Under the pieces are notes generated by a model that did not search any database, was not told the origin of the DNA, and saw nothing but the letters and a program-made list of their open reading frames with translations. A stretch of 7,557 nt of DNA from Desulfobacterales bacterium CG23_combo_of_CG06-09_8_20_14_all_51_8 (lineage in GTDB: Bacteria > Desulfobacterota > Desulfobacteria > Desulfobacterales > Desulfosalsimonadaceae): positions 1 to 7,557 of the forward strand of contig PCSG01000064.1 of assembly GCA_002772195.1 (NCBI GenBank), read 5' to 3'. Positions 1 through 6,598 of this stretch are shown here, piece by piece (position 1 is the first letter of the stretch; each line of letters starts with the position of its first letter). A program made the translations under genes and the position numbers.

Positions 1-256
1 CATCAAACTTAAAATACACGTCCTCATCGACAAACTGGGTTTTCGCAGCTTCCATCTGGGCCGCTTCCTCTTGTTTCTGGCGCTGGGCTGCCAGTTCCTC
101 CTCGGTCAAGGCAGCTCCCGATGCGCTCATTTCGGTTCCAGACGATTTCATGGAATCGAGTTGCGGTTTTTTCTTTGAGCATGCCGATACGGTCATCAGC
201 AGGCCGACCATGAGAATTACCAGTCCGATGTTCACCACATGCATGTTTTTTTTCAT
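1..256 (-). CDS. pal: Pal, peptidoglycan-associated lipoprotein, C-terminal part cut off by window edge
   Basis: Outer-membrane lipoprotein of the Tol-Pal complex that binds peptidoglycan through an OmpA-like domain and is a partner of TolB. Eighty-five residues are visible from an ATG at 256-254. A basic start (MKKNMHVV) is followed by a hydrophobic stretch at about residues 9-25 and a lipobox-type site VSAC with Cys26, the expected lipidated residue. A flexible Ala/Gln/Glu-rich linker follows (residues 45-75). The visible part ends at FVDEDVYFKFD (residues 75-85), which matches the start of the OmpA/Pal domain. The rest lies beyond base 1. A weak AAGGG ribosome site sits 7 bases upstream of the start. 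It is the last visible gene of the tol operon, in the usual tolB-pal order, but separated from tolB by 100 bases. The family call is firm from lipobox, linker, domain start and position. Confidence 0.9.
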   Translation of the reverse strand, partial: MKKNMHVVNIGLVILMVGLLMTVSACSKKKPQLDSMKSSGTEMSASGAALTEEELAAQRQKQEEAAQMEAAKTQFVDEDVYFKFD

Positions 257-356
257 TTTTTTTCCCTTTTCAAATACGATTGTTCTTGTTTTTGCCTTCT
301 TCCCTATATGCCAATCCTCCGGCCGGTCTCGTGGGTGAGAGGGCCGTCGAAATTTC

Positions 357-1688
357 TTATTTCTTAAACGATGGCGACCAGGATAGCGATGTCTGCTCTC
401 CGGCGGTTTCCAGCAGAATCCGCTGATCGGTGCCGGATGCGGTCATCACGTAAATCCGGGATCTTCCCGTCCGGTTGGAACAAAATGCGATCAGACTTCC
501 ATCCGGCGACCAGGAGGGCGACTCATTGCTGCCGGCGGCGTTGGTCAGCTGTTTTAACCCCCGGCCATCGACTCCGATCACAAAAATATTGGTCTGCCCG
601 CCGTCCATGCCCGAATAGGCAATCCGGTCTCCGGCCGGGGACCAGTCCGGCTGGGTATTGTATTTTCCCTCATAGGTCAGCCGCCGCACGGCTCCGGTAT
701 CCAGATCCTGAATCAAAATTTGAGGACTGCCGAATCGTTTGGAAACAAACGCCATCCTTTTTCCGTCCGGTGAAAACGTCGGAGACACGTCAATGCCCTG
801 GTTTTTAGTCAACCTTGTATCAATTTTTCCGCCTTCAGTCAAAAGATATATTTCTTCATCTCCTTCAAAGGACAGCGTGGCGGCCAGGCGTTTTTTCCCG
901 GGGACCCAGACCGGGGTAATATTGATTCCGTCATAGGAAATTTTTTTCTCGGTTTTCCCCCCTATGTTGCGGATAAAAATCTCCGGCCGGTTGTTCTGAT
1001 AAGACGTGTATGCGATCGAAGACCCGTCCGGCGACCAGGAGGGAAACAGGGTCAGGGATTTTGTCCGGGTCGCCTGGGTAACCCCGTAACCGTCAAACTC
1101 GCAGATAAATATTTCCTTGTTTCCCGGGGCCGTAGAGACAAAAGCGATCATGCTTTCAAAAACCCCCCGTTTCCCGGTCAGCCGGTAAACCATTTCACTG
1201 CAGAACCGATGCACGATCTTACGCAGGTCGTCTGGCCGGCCCTTGTACCGCTTTCCGAAAATCAGCTCGGACTTGAACGTGTCAAACAATCGGAACTCTA
1301 TTTCCACATACTGGCCTTTAATGCTGACCCCGCCGGTAATCAGAAGCTCCGAGCCGATATCTCTCCAGTTGTCGAAATTGATGTCTGAAACGGTGATTCC
1401 TTTTGCCTGAGGATCCTCCAGGAACGCCCCCCGGTCAATTATTTTGAAATATCCGGTAAATGCCAGGGCCTCGTCGACGAGATCGGCGGCTTCAACAGCA
1501 GCCGCTTTTTCCGCCGCATCTCCGGACAGATCTTTACACACCGGCATCGCCACGGGAATTTTATTTAAAAACGGATCGCTGATATTAATATAGTCGTATT
1601 CCGCAACAGCGCACGGGATTTGAAAGCACAGGGACGCCAGCAGGACACTCCCGAGTTTAAAGATCATGTGGACCCAAAATTTTTTCAT
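357..1688 (-). CDS. tolB: TolB, periplasmic beta-propeller protein of the Tol-Pal system
   Basis: Periplasmic protein that binds Pal and the TolA C-terminal domain and so links the inner-membrane motor to the outer membrane. It has 443 residues, normal for TolB. Residues 1-29 look like a Sec signal peptide (basic start, hydrophobic LGSVLLASL core) with likely cleavage after AVA (29), leaving a mature start EYDYINIS. Residues 30-170 form the N-terminal alpha/beta domain. From about 180 there is a six-bladed propeller with WD40-like beta (PD40) repeats: WSPDG at 218, a degenerate WVPGK at 261, FSPDG at 305, WSPAG at 349, WSPDG at 393 and WSPS at 437. The start ATG (1688-1686) has only a distant AGGA, and a second in-frame ATG lies at codon 8, so the start is likely but not proven. 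It follows the TolA-like gene by 37 bases and is probably co-transcribed with it. Confidence 0.95.
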   Translation of the reverse strand: MKKFWVHMIFKLGSVLLASLCFQIPCAVAEYDYINISDPFLNKIPVAMPVCKDLSGDAAEKAAAVEAADLVDEALAFTGYFKIIDRGAFLEDPQAKGITVSDINFDNWRDIGSELLITGGVSIKGQYVEIEFRLFDTFKSELIFGKRYKGRPDDLRKIVHRFCSEMVYRLTGKRGVFESMIAFVSTAPGNKEIFICEFDGYGVTQATRTKSLTLFPSWSPDGSSIAYTSYQNNRPEIFIRNIGGKTEKKISYDGINITPVWVPGKKRLAATLSFEGDEEIYLLTEGGKIDTRLTKNQGIDVSPTFSPDGKRMAFVSKRFGSPQILIQDLDTGAVRRLTYEGKYNTQPDWSPAGDRIAYSGMDGGQTNIFVIGVDGRGLKQLTNAAGSNESPSWSPDGSLIAFCSNRTGRSRIYVMTASGTDQRILLETAGEQTSLSWSPSFKK

Positions 1689-1725
1689 AAATCGCAGCCG
1701 TCGATTTCCTGATTGAATTTAAAAT

Positions 1726-2643
1726 TTACTGCTGATGCAGGCCGGAAGGCGTGAACCCGAGAACCAGATGATAATAGGGAAACCCCGCCGGCAGTGGCGG
1801 CAGCGGGTTTGATTTCATGACGGTTTTATATGCGGAATTGTCAAGGTAGTCATTGCCCGACCGTTTTTCAAACCATACATCCGTGATGCTGCCGTCCGGC
1901 AAAATCTTAATAACCAGACGACTTTCCAGCCCTTTTGTCTCGCCCGCCAGTTTTTCGGAAAACACCCAGTTATTTTTCAGCCGCACCGACACTTCCGCCT
2001 GAAAAATTTCAATCTGAGTAAAATCCCGGGGATAGGAACTGCCGGAGCCCACGGAAGAAGAAGACACCTGGGACAGCTTTCCGGTCTGATTCAAAACCTC
2101 ATGGCGCAAACTTTCGATCCGGTCCGAAACCGATTTGGCTTGAGTGGCTTCGGACTGTTTTTCAATGCGTTTCACCGCGTTTTCTATCACTTTTGCAGTA
2201 TCAATCTGTTTTTCCGTCACCGGTTTTTTCGTTATTGGCGGTTTTTCAGGTTTCCGGGGTTTTTCCACCGCATAATCAGCGGGATTTTTTTTCTTTTGCA
2301 GGCCTTTTTTAATGGGAAGCAGCTCCGGCTCCGGCTCCAGGATGGGCGCTTGTATTGGGGTCACCGATTTTTCCACCCGGCTTTCAGCCGGCGCGGAAGG
2401 CGCAACCTTTGGATTTTCCCCCCGGGCCGGCGGCAAGGGGGTTTCCGGATTAAACGCCACAAGATCCAAATCGATAGCCGGAGGAGGCAGTTCAATTTTC
2501 CGGGAAAAGTCCCCTGGAAGATGAACCCAGGCAACCAGGATAAAAACCACCACATGGCAGAGTAACGATATGGCCGCGAAAAAGAAAAAATTCCGGACGG
2601 GGGTATCGGTATCGTAAACAATCAGAGCAGCTGGCTGTATCAT
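1726..2643 (-). CDS. tolA: TolA/TonB-family energy transducer of the Tol-Pal system
   Basis: Periplasm-spanning protein expected to transmit force from TolQR to TolB/Pal. It has 305 residues. A cytosolic start of about 18 residues precedes one membrane helix (about 19-40). That helix carries S26-x-x-x-H30, the SxxxH signature that TonB and TolA use to contact the ExbBD or TolQR motor. A Pro/Glu/Lys-rich linker follows (about 60-160), then a Lys/Glu/Gln-rich, probably helical stretch (about 145-190) and a Ser/Gly patch (190-203). A TonB/TolA C-terminal domain fills about 209-300, with the hallmark SGNDYLDNSAYKTVMKSNPLPPLPAG pattern split over residues 262-287. Automated tools may call it 'energy transducer TonB'; its place between tolR and tolB supports the TolA role. 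It is shorter than the 421-residue E. coli TolA. No strong ribosome site is visible before the ATG. Confidence 0.88.
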   Translation of the reverse strand: MIQPAALIVYDTDTPVRNFFFFAAISLLCHVVVFILVAWVHLPGDFSRKIELPPPAIDLDLVAFNPETPLPPARGENPKVAPSAPAESRVEKSVTPIQAPILEPEPELLPIKKGLQKKKNPADYAVEKPRKPEKPPITKKPVTEKQIDTAKVIENAVKRIEKQSEATQAKSVSDRIESLRHEVLNQTGKLSQVSSSSVGSGSSYPRDFTQIEIFQAEVSVRLKNNWVFSEKLAGETKGLESRLVIKILPDGSITDVWFEKRSGNDYLDNSAYKTVMKSNPLPPLPAGFPYYHLVLGFTPSGLHQQ

Positions 2644-2678
2644 TGATTTCTAAAAATTATTTTGAAAATCGCACACGC

Positions 2679-3107
2679 TTAAAGTTTGGCTTCGCTGGTT
2701 TCCAGGGGCAGGGTCACCATGCCGAGCTTTTTAACACCGGCTCCCTTGATTTCAGACATGACCCGGACCACCGTTCCGTAAGGAATATTTTTATCCGCTT
2801 TCAGGAAAATATTTTTCGTTGAACGGTTTTCAAAAATTTTTATCAGCTTTGCCCTTAAAAAATCGATCCCTACTTCATAATCATTAATGAGTATTTTGTT
2901 GTTGCTGTCAATGATAACGATGAGCTGGTCCTCATCGGTGGCCATGTTGTCCGTGTTCTCCGTTTCCGGCAGGGAAACATTGACGCCCTGAATCATCATG
3001 GGCGCCGTGACCATGAAAATAATCAGCAGCACCAGCATGACATCCACAAACGGCGTCACATTGATATCCGACATCAACCCGTCCTGATTGTTCCGCGAAA
3101 ATGCCAT
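2679..3107 (-). CDS. tolR: TolR, ExbD/TolR-family motor protein
   Basis: Inner-membrane subunit that, with TolQ, converts proton motive force into movement of the TolA-like transducer. It has 142 residues, the usual length. A short cytosolic start contains the conserved LMSDINVTPFVDV segment (residues 11-23). The single membrane helix covers about 19-39. Asp22 is the equivalent of the essential proton-carrying Asp23 of E. coli TolR. A periplasmic domain follows (about 60-142), including KNIFLKADKNIPYG, typical of ExbD/TolR. The ATG at 3107-3105 lies only 2 bases after the tolQ stop codon, and its AGGAGG ribosome site (3115-3120, 7-base spacing) lies inside the tolQ 3' end, so translation is probably coupled. 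A role in TonB-dependent uptake (ExbD) is less likely because tolB and pal follow. Confidence 0.94.
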   Translation of the reverse strand: MAFSRNNQDGLMSDINVTPFVDVMLVLLIIFMVTAPMMIQGVNVSLPETENTDNMATDEDQLIVIIDSNNKILINDYEVGIDFLRAKLIKIFENRSTKNIFLKADKNIPYGTVVRVMSEIKGAGVKKLGMVTLPLETSEAKL

Positions 3108-3109
3108 GT

Positions 3110-3850
3110 TCAGACCTCCTGGGCCACGATCAGTTCTCTTTCAATGATATTTAAGAAGTCCGATGAAAAACTGTCCAGTTCGGATTCAATGATGCGTATT
3201 TTCTGGGTGAAATAATTAAAAGCGATCACCGCGGGAATGGCCACGGCAAGCCCTGCGGCGGTAGCCACCAGGGCTTCGGATATCCCCGGCGCAACCGCGG
3301 CGATGGTGGCGGCCCCTTTCTGAAACGCGATGCTGTGAAAGGAGTTCATGATCCCCCAGACGGTCCCGAACAGCCCGATAAACGGAGCTGTATTGCCGGT
3401 GGTGGCCAGAAACGGCACCATCTGAGTCAGACGGATGCTTTCCGAGTTGCCGGACCGGTGCAGGGCCCGCTTGACATTTTCAAACCCCTTGACCCCTTCG
3501 TCCCGGGAAATCTGTTTTTCATTCCGGTTTTCATTCCGGTCACCACTGTTTTTCGGAATCCCTTCCGTATAAATTTTCCGGAGTTCCATATAAGCGATGC
3601 GGAAGGCGCGGGCGATGGGGCTGAACTCCAGTCCTTTGGCCCGGGAATAGGCGTCGGAGAAATCCTTGGATTTCCAGAAATACTCGATAAAAAAAGCGGA
3701 TTCCTGGTAGGCTTTTCTGATTTGAAAATACTTGATCAGGATAATCGCCCAGGATGCCACTGAAAATAAAAACAGCAGCAGCATCACGAACTGAACCATC
3801 ATACCGGCGTTTAATATCATATGAATGACATCAAGCCTTTCCGAAACCAT
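3110..3850 (-). CDS. tolQ: TolQ, MotA/TolQ/ExbB proton-channel protein
   Basis: Inner-membrane channel subunit of the Tol motor. It has 246 residues, slightly longer than the 230 of E. coli TolQ. Three membrane helices are visible at about residues 16-40, 144-169 and 187-212, with a large cytosolic loop between the first two. The conserved MotA/TolQ/ExbB segment runs from about 142 to 212 and includes LATTGNTAPFIGLFGTVWGI and EALVATAAGLAVAIPAV, with the threonine and small residues that line the proton path in the family. The loop contains an in-frame tandem duplication encoding RNEN-RNEK (residues 105-112). The ATG at 3850-3848 has a GGGAG ribosome site 10 bases upstream; another in-frame ATG occurs at codon 11. 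It is the first gene of the operon, with its own promoter upstream. No ybgC is present in front of it; groEL is the neighbour instead. Confidence 0.94.
   Translation of the reverse strand: MVSERLDVIHMILNAGMMVQFVMLLLFLFSVASWAIILIKYFQIRKAYQESAFFIEYFWKSKDFSDAYSRAKGLEFSPIARAFRIAYMELRKIYTEGIPKNSGDRNENRNEKQISRDEGVKGFENVKRALHRSGNSESIRLTQMVPFLATTGNTAPFIGLFGTVWGIMNSFHSIAFQKGAATIAAVAPGISEALVATAAGLAVAIPAVIAFNYFTQKIRIIESELDSFSSDFLNIIERELIVAQEV
3516..3539. repeat. Perfect 12-bp tandem duplication inside tolQ
   Basis: Two adjacent identical copies of TTTTCATTCCGG (3516-3527 and 3528-3539). They are in frame with tolQ and add four residues (RNEN then RNEK) to the cytosolic loop. This is likely a recent slippage product in a tolerant region. 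Confidence 0.9.
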
Positions 3851-3854
3851 ATGC

Positions 3855-3865
3855 GGGAGTCTCCC
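3855..3865 (-). promoter_or_regulatory. tolQ ribosome binding site within a small palindrome
   Basis: On the minus strand GGGAG lies 10 bases before the tolQ ATG and is the only Shine-Dalgarno-like site there. It is part of GGGAGACTCCC, an inverted repeat that could form a short 4-bp hairpin with a 3-base loop and partly hide the site. The effect on translation is inference. Confidence 0.5.
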
Positions 3866-3963
3866 ATTCCTTTAAATTATTTGAGGGTTGCTTTAAAACT
3901 CAAGACCCGTTGGGACGGTGCGCGGCCCATGAAACGCACGTCCATCAAAATTTCCCCCCCGAA

Positions 3964-3990
3964 ATTATCTGACATCATCTGAGGTGTCAA
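3964..3990 (-). promoter_or_regulatory. Probable sigma70-type promoter of the tol operon
   Basis: On the minus strand a perfect -35 box TTGACA (3990-3985) is followed after 15 bases by GATAAT (3969-3964), which matches five of six -10 positions. The spacer is short; ATAATT at 16 bases is an alternative -10. Transcription would start in or near a run of seven G residues (3960-3954), giving a leader of about 100 bases before tolQ. No other equally good promoter is visible in the gap. Confidence 0.6.
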
Positions 3991-4004
3991 GTGAAATGGC
4001 GGTC

Positions 4005-4034
4005 AAAATCTCCGGCTGTCAACGGATCAGCCGG
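4005..4034 (-). terminator. Candidate intrinsic terminator downstream of groEL
   Basis: CCGGCTG (4012-4018) and CAGCCGG (4028-4034) form a perfect GC-rich 7-bp stem with a 9-base loop. Read on the minus strand it is followed by AGATTTTG, a short T-run. It sits just before the tol promoter, so it would separate the groEL transcript from the tol operon. The T-run is short, so efficiency is uncertain. Confidence 0.5.
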
Positions 4035-4086
4035 TTTCCGGTCATCGGGAAGGCATCTTCGGACTCTTTCAATCCGCGCAAATCGG

Positions 4087-4118
4087 AATGCCTTCACACG
4101 CAGTCGCATGAAGGCATT
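4087..4118. terminator. Second hairpin downstream of groEL, U-tract poor on the groEL strand
   Basis: AATGCCTTCA (4087-4096) and TGAAGGCATT (4109-4118) form a perfect 10-bp stem with a 12-base loop, about 45 bases past the groEL stop. On the minus strand it is followed by CCGATTTG rather than a T-run; on the plus strand by a short TT. It may stabilise the groEL 3' end or act with the hairpin at 4012-4034. Confidence 0.4.
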
Positions 4119-4162
4119 TTAAAACATTTTATGTTATCTATGTTAAATTTCTGCGTGACGGA

Positions 4163-5821
4163 TTACATCATCCCGCCCCCGCCCATCCCGCCCATTCCGC
4201 CCATGCCGCCCATTCCGCCGCCGCCAGGCATGGCCGGTTCATTCTTGTCCGGTTTTTCCGCCATCATGGCCTCGGTGGTGAGCATGAGACCCGCGACGCT
4301 TCCGGCGTTCTGCAGCGCAAACCGAACCACTTTGGTCGGGTCGATGACGCCGGCGGCGATCAGGTCTTCATAGGTGTGGGTATCCGCGTTATAACCGAAA
4401 GCGCCTTCGGAATTCTTAACTTTGTCGATCACGACAGAGCCTTCAAATCCGGCGTTATCGGCAATCTGCCGCAGAGGCGCTTCAATGGCGCGCATAACAA
4501 CTTTAACGCCCAGTTTCTGTTCCGCCTTGATTTTGATTTTATCAAGCGCATCCAGGCACCGGATCAAAGCGACCCCGCCTCCCGGCACGATCCCTTCTTC
4601 CACGGCGGCCCGGGTCGCATTCAAGGCATCTTCCACGCGGGCTTTCTTTTCCTTCATTTCGGTTTCCGTGGCCGCTCCCACATTGATGACCGCGACACCG
4701 CCGATGAGTTTTGCCAGCCGTTCCTGAAGTTTTTCCCGGTCGTAATTGGAAGTGGTTTCCTCAATCTGAGCCCGGATCTGTTTGACCCGGCCTTCCAGCG
4801 CGGAGCGGGAGCCGGCGCCGTCGATAATGGTGGTGTTGTCCTTGTCGATGGTGATGCTCTTGGCATGGCCCAGATCATCCACCGTAATGTTTTCCAGCTT
4901 GATGCCCACGTCTTCGGAAATCACCTGGCCGCCGGTCAGAATCGCGACGTCTTCCAGCATGGCTTTTCTTCTGTCGCCGAATCCCGGAGCCTTGACCGCA
5001 GCCACGCTCAGGGTGCCGCGTAATTTATTGACCACCAGGGTGGCCAGGGCTTCGCCTTCGATGTCTTCGGCAATGATCAGCAAGGGACGGCCCATTTTTG
5101 AAATCTGTTCCAGGATGGGCAGCATGTCCTTCATGTTGCTGATTTTCTTTTCGTGAATCAGAATATAGGGATCGCTCAGATTCACCGACATCTTTTCAGA
5201 ATCGGTGACGAAATACGGAGAAATATAGCCGCGGTCGAACTGCATGCCTTCCACGACTTCCAGGCTGGTTTCCATTGACTTGGCTTCCTCGACGGTGATA
5301 ACGCCTTCCTTGCCGACTTTGTCCATGGCCTCGGCGATGATGTTGCCGATGGTTTCATCATTGTTGGCGGAAATCGTGCCGATCTGGGCGATTTCCCGCT
5401 GATCCGTGGTGGAACGGCTGATCTTGGCCAGTTCCTTTACCGCGACTTCAACCGCCTTGTCGATGCCGCGCTTGATGGACATGGGGTTGTTTCCAGCAGC
5501 CACCAGTTTCAGACCTTCCGCATAGATGGCCCGGGCCAGAACCGTCGCCGTGGTGGTTCCGTCACCGGCCATATCGCTGGTCTTGCTGGCGACTTCCTTT
5601 ACCATCTGGGCGCCCATGTTTTCAAATTTATCTTCGAGTTCCATTTCCTTGGCGACGGTTACGCCGTCTTTGGTGACCGTCGGGGAACCCCATGATTTTT
5701 CAATCACGACGTTACGACCCCGGGGGCCCAGGGTAACGGCCACCGCATCGGCCAGCTGGTTGACCCCGTTAAGCATTTTTTCACGGGCCTTGGCGCCGTA
5801 TTTAATTTCCTTTGCACGCAT
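4163..5821 (-). CDS. groEL: GroEL, 60-kDa chaperonin
   Basis: Cytosolic ATP-driven folding chamber that works with GroES as a double ring of 14 subunits. It has 552 residues, compared with 548 in E. coli, and aligns by eye almost without gaps. Visible landmarks are the nucleotide-binding VTLGPRGRNVV and TKDGVTVAKE, with the Asp52 equivalent; GDGTTTATVLA, with the Asp87 equivalent; and VEDALNATRAAVEEGIVPGGG, with the catalytic Asp398 equivalent. The apical domain includes EGMQFDRGYISPYF and KAPGFGDRRKAML. The C-terminal tail is a Gly-Gly-Met repeat. The start MRAKEIKYG at 5821-5819 was chosen because GGAGG (5830-5834) lies 8 bases upstream and because it fits the family start; a longer ORF from an ATG at 5836 would contain that site inside it. 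It begins 22 bases after the groES stop, as the second gene of groESL. Confidence 0.98.
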   Translation of the reverse strand: MRAKEIKYGAKAREKMLNGVNQLADAVAVTLGPRGRNVVIEKSWGSPTVTKDGVTVAKEMELEDKFENMGAQMVKEVASKTSDMAGDGTTTATVLARAIYAEGLKLVAAGNNPMSIKRGIDKAVEVAVKELAKISRSTTDQREIAQIGTISANNDETIGNIIAEAMDKVGKEGVITVEEAKSMETSLEVVEGMQFDRGYISPYFVTDSEKMSVNLSDPYILIHEKKISNMKDMLPILEQISKMGRPLLIIAEDIEGEALATLVVNKLRGTLSVAAVKAPGFGDRRKAMLEDVAILTGGQVISEDVGIKLENITVDDLGHAKSITIDKDNTTIIDGAGSRSALEGRVKQIRAQIEETTSNYDREKLQERLAKLIGGVAVINVGAATETEMKEKKARVEDALNATRAAVEEGIVPGGGVALIRCLDALDKIKIKAEQKLGVKVVMRAIEAPLRQIADNAGFEGSVVIDKVKNSEGAFGYNADTHTYEDLIAAGVIDPTKVVRFALQNAGSVAGLMLTTEAMMAEKPDKNEPAMPGGGGMGGMGGMGGMGGGGMM

Positions 5822-5843
5822 AATCAAAACCTCCAATTCTTAT

Positions 5844-6131
5844 TTATTCAATTATTCCCAATATATCATCTTCACGCAGGATCAGATGTTCTTCGTCATT
5901 GATTTTCACTTCGCTGCCGGCATATTTTGTGAACAATACCCGATCCCCTTTTTTAACATCCAGTTCGATGAGTTTGCCGTCGTCTCCGCGTTTGCCTTTT
6001 CCCACCGCCACGACAACGCCTTCGACCGGCTTTTCTTTCGCGCTATCAGGAATAATGATTCCCCCTTTGGTCTTGGTCTCCTCTTCAACGCGTTTCACCA
6101 AAATTCGGTCCTGCAAAGGTCTGATCTTCAT
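5844..6131 (-). CDS. groES: GroES, 10-kDa co-chaperonin
   Basis: Seven-subunit lid of the GroEL chamber. It has 95 residues, the normal bacterial length, beginning MKIRPLQDRILVKR. The mobile loop that docks on GroEL is at about residues 16-33 and includes GGIIIPDS (23-30). The roof and core are seen in GVVVAVGKGKR and KKGDRVLFTKYAGSE, and the end GIIE is slightly extended but ordinary. Another ATG three codons upstream (6140) gives MGKMKIRP, but the AGGAG site would lie only 1 base from it, whereas it lies 10 bases from the chosen start, which also matches the family. It directly precedes groEL in the same transcript. I find no CIRCE operator in the 86 bases before the gene, so HrcA control at this position is not supported. 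Confidence 0.97.
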   Translation of the reverse strand: MKIRPLQDRILVKRVEEETKTKGGIIIPDSAKEKPVEGVVVAVGKGKRGDDGKLIELDVKKGDRVLFTKYAGSEVKINDEEHLILREDDILGIIE

Positions 6132-6217
6132 TTTACCCATTCTCCTTTTTTACGATTTATGAGTTTCCATTAAAATTAAAATCCATCTTGATATTACACA
6201 ATCTGTTAAGATTAAGA

Positions 6218-6502
6218 CTAATCCGCATGTTTTGATTCACAGGCTTTGCACGCGGTCGAGTCGGATTCTTTATGGACTTTCTTGTTCTTAGGTTTTTTTG
6301 CCGTTTGGGAAGCGCTGTTTGATTTATTGGCGTAATCAGTCGCATACCATCCGGATCCCTTGAGATGAAAAGCGCTCTGGGAAATCAGTTTGTGAAGCCT
6401 GCCGGAACACTGGGGACATCGGACCAAAGGCTTGTCCGACATTTTCTGCATTATTTCATGAATATGACCACATTTTTCACATTCATATTCGTAAATCGGC
6501 AT
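6218..6502 (-). CDS. FmdB-family zinc-ribbon protein
   Basis: Small cytosolic protein of the FmdB/CxxC_CXXC_SSSS family, historically annotated as a regulatory protein; the biochemical role is not established. It has 94 residues from MPIYEYECEKCG. Two CxxC pairs (Cys8/Cys11 and Cys29/Cys32) should hold one zinc ion, followed by the typical SxxAFHLKGSGWYATDY segment (residues 43-57). The tail (58-94) is Lys/Ser-rich and ends with a further CKAC pair, an extra that could bind metal. The ATG at 6502-6500 was chosen over a longer ORF because the family begins MPIYEY and AGGAG (6513-6517) lies 10 bases upstream. It precedes groES by 86 bases with no clear terminator between, so co-transcription with groESL is possible. 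Confidence 0.9.
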   Translation of the reverse strand: MPIYEYECEKCGHIHEIMQKMSDKPLVRCPQCSGRLHKLISQSAFHLKGSGWYATDYANKSNSASQTAKKPKNKKVHKESDSTACKACESKHAD

Positions 6503-6553
6503 CGTCTGTGTTCTCCTGTTATATTCACGATTTAAAACAACTAAATCAATCCA

Positions 6554-6581
6554 AAGATAGTCCATATTCGACCGTTGTCAA
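6554..6581 (-). promoter_or_regulatory. Probable promoter for fmdB and possibly groESL
   Basis: On the minus strand a perfect TTGACA (6581-6576) is followed after 16 bases by TATCTT (6559-6554), four of six matches to the -10 box. The -35 box is preceded by CCC, giving CCCCTTGACA, which resembles the -35 half of heat-shock sigma32 promoters (CCCTTGAA), but no CCCCAT-type -10 box follows. The predicted start near 6547 leaves a leader of about 45 bases before fmdB. Confidence 0.5.
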
Positions 6582-6598
6582 GGGGCCTGAAAAAAAAT

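Noticed and set aside
371..808. Plus-strand ORF of 145 codons opposite tolB
   Set aside because: Antisense shadow of tolB, Arg/Pro/Ser-rich, no ribosome site or domain.
2101..2565. Plus-strand ORF of 154 codons opposite the TolA-like gene
   Set aside because: Phe/Arg-rich translation is the reverse reading of the Lys/Pro/Glu-rich linker; no family features.
2679..3850. ExbB-ExbD pair for TonB-dependent uptake rather than TolQ-TolR
   Set aside because: The sequences are of the shared family, but the following tolB and pal make the Tol assignment much more likely.
3851..3956. Known riboswitch in the tolQ leader
   Set aside because: No conserved riboswitch core that I can recognise; only short stems are visible.
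3984..4373. Plus-strand ORF of 129 codons covering the tolQ-groEL gap
   Set aside because: Half of it is antisense to the groEL GGM tail (read as PPIPPMPP); the rest covers hairpins and a promoter.
4376..5023. Long plus-strand ORF (215 codons) opposite groEL, and similar ones at 5526-6173 and 4782-5156
   Set aside because: They lie antisense to a strongly conserved gene, show no recognisable domain, and have compositions expected from reading groEL codons backwards.
6503..6565. Longer N-terminus for the FmdB protein (21 extra residues)
   Set aside because: It would run through the ribosome site and promoter -10 region, and the family begins at MPIYEY.
6582..6598. Terminator for the HExxH gene from the T-run after its stop codon
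   Set aside because: The T-run on the minus strand is not preceded by a stem, so it is not an intrinsic terminator.
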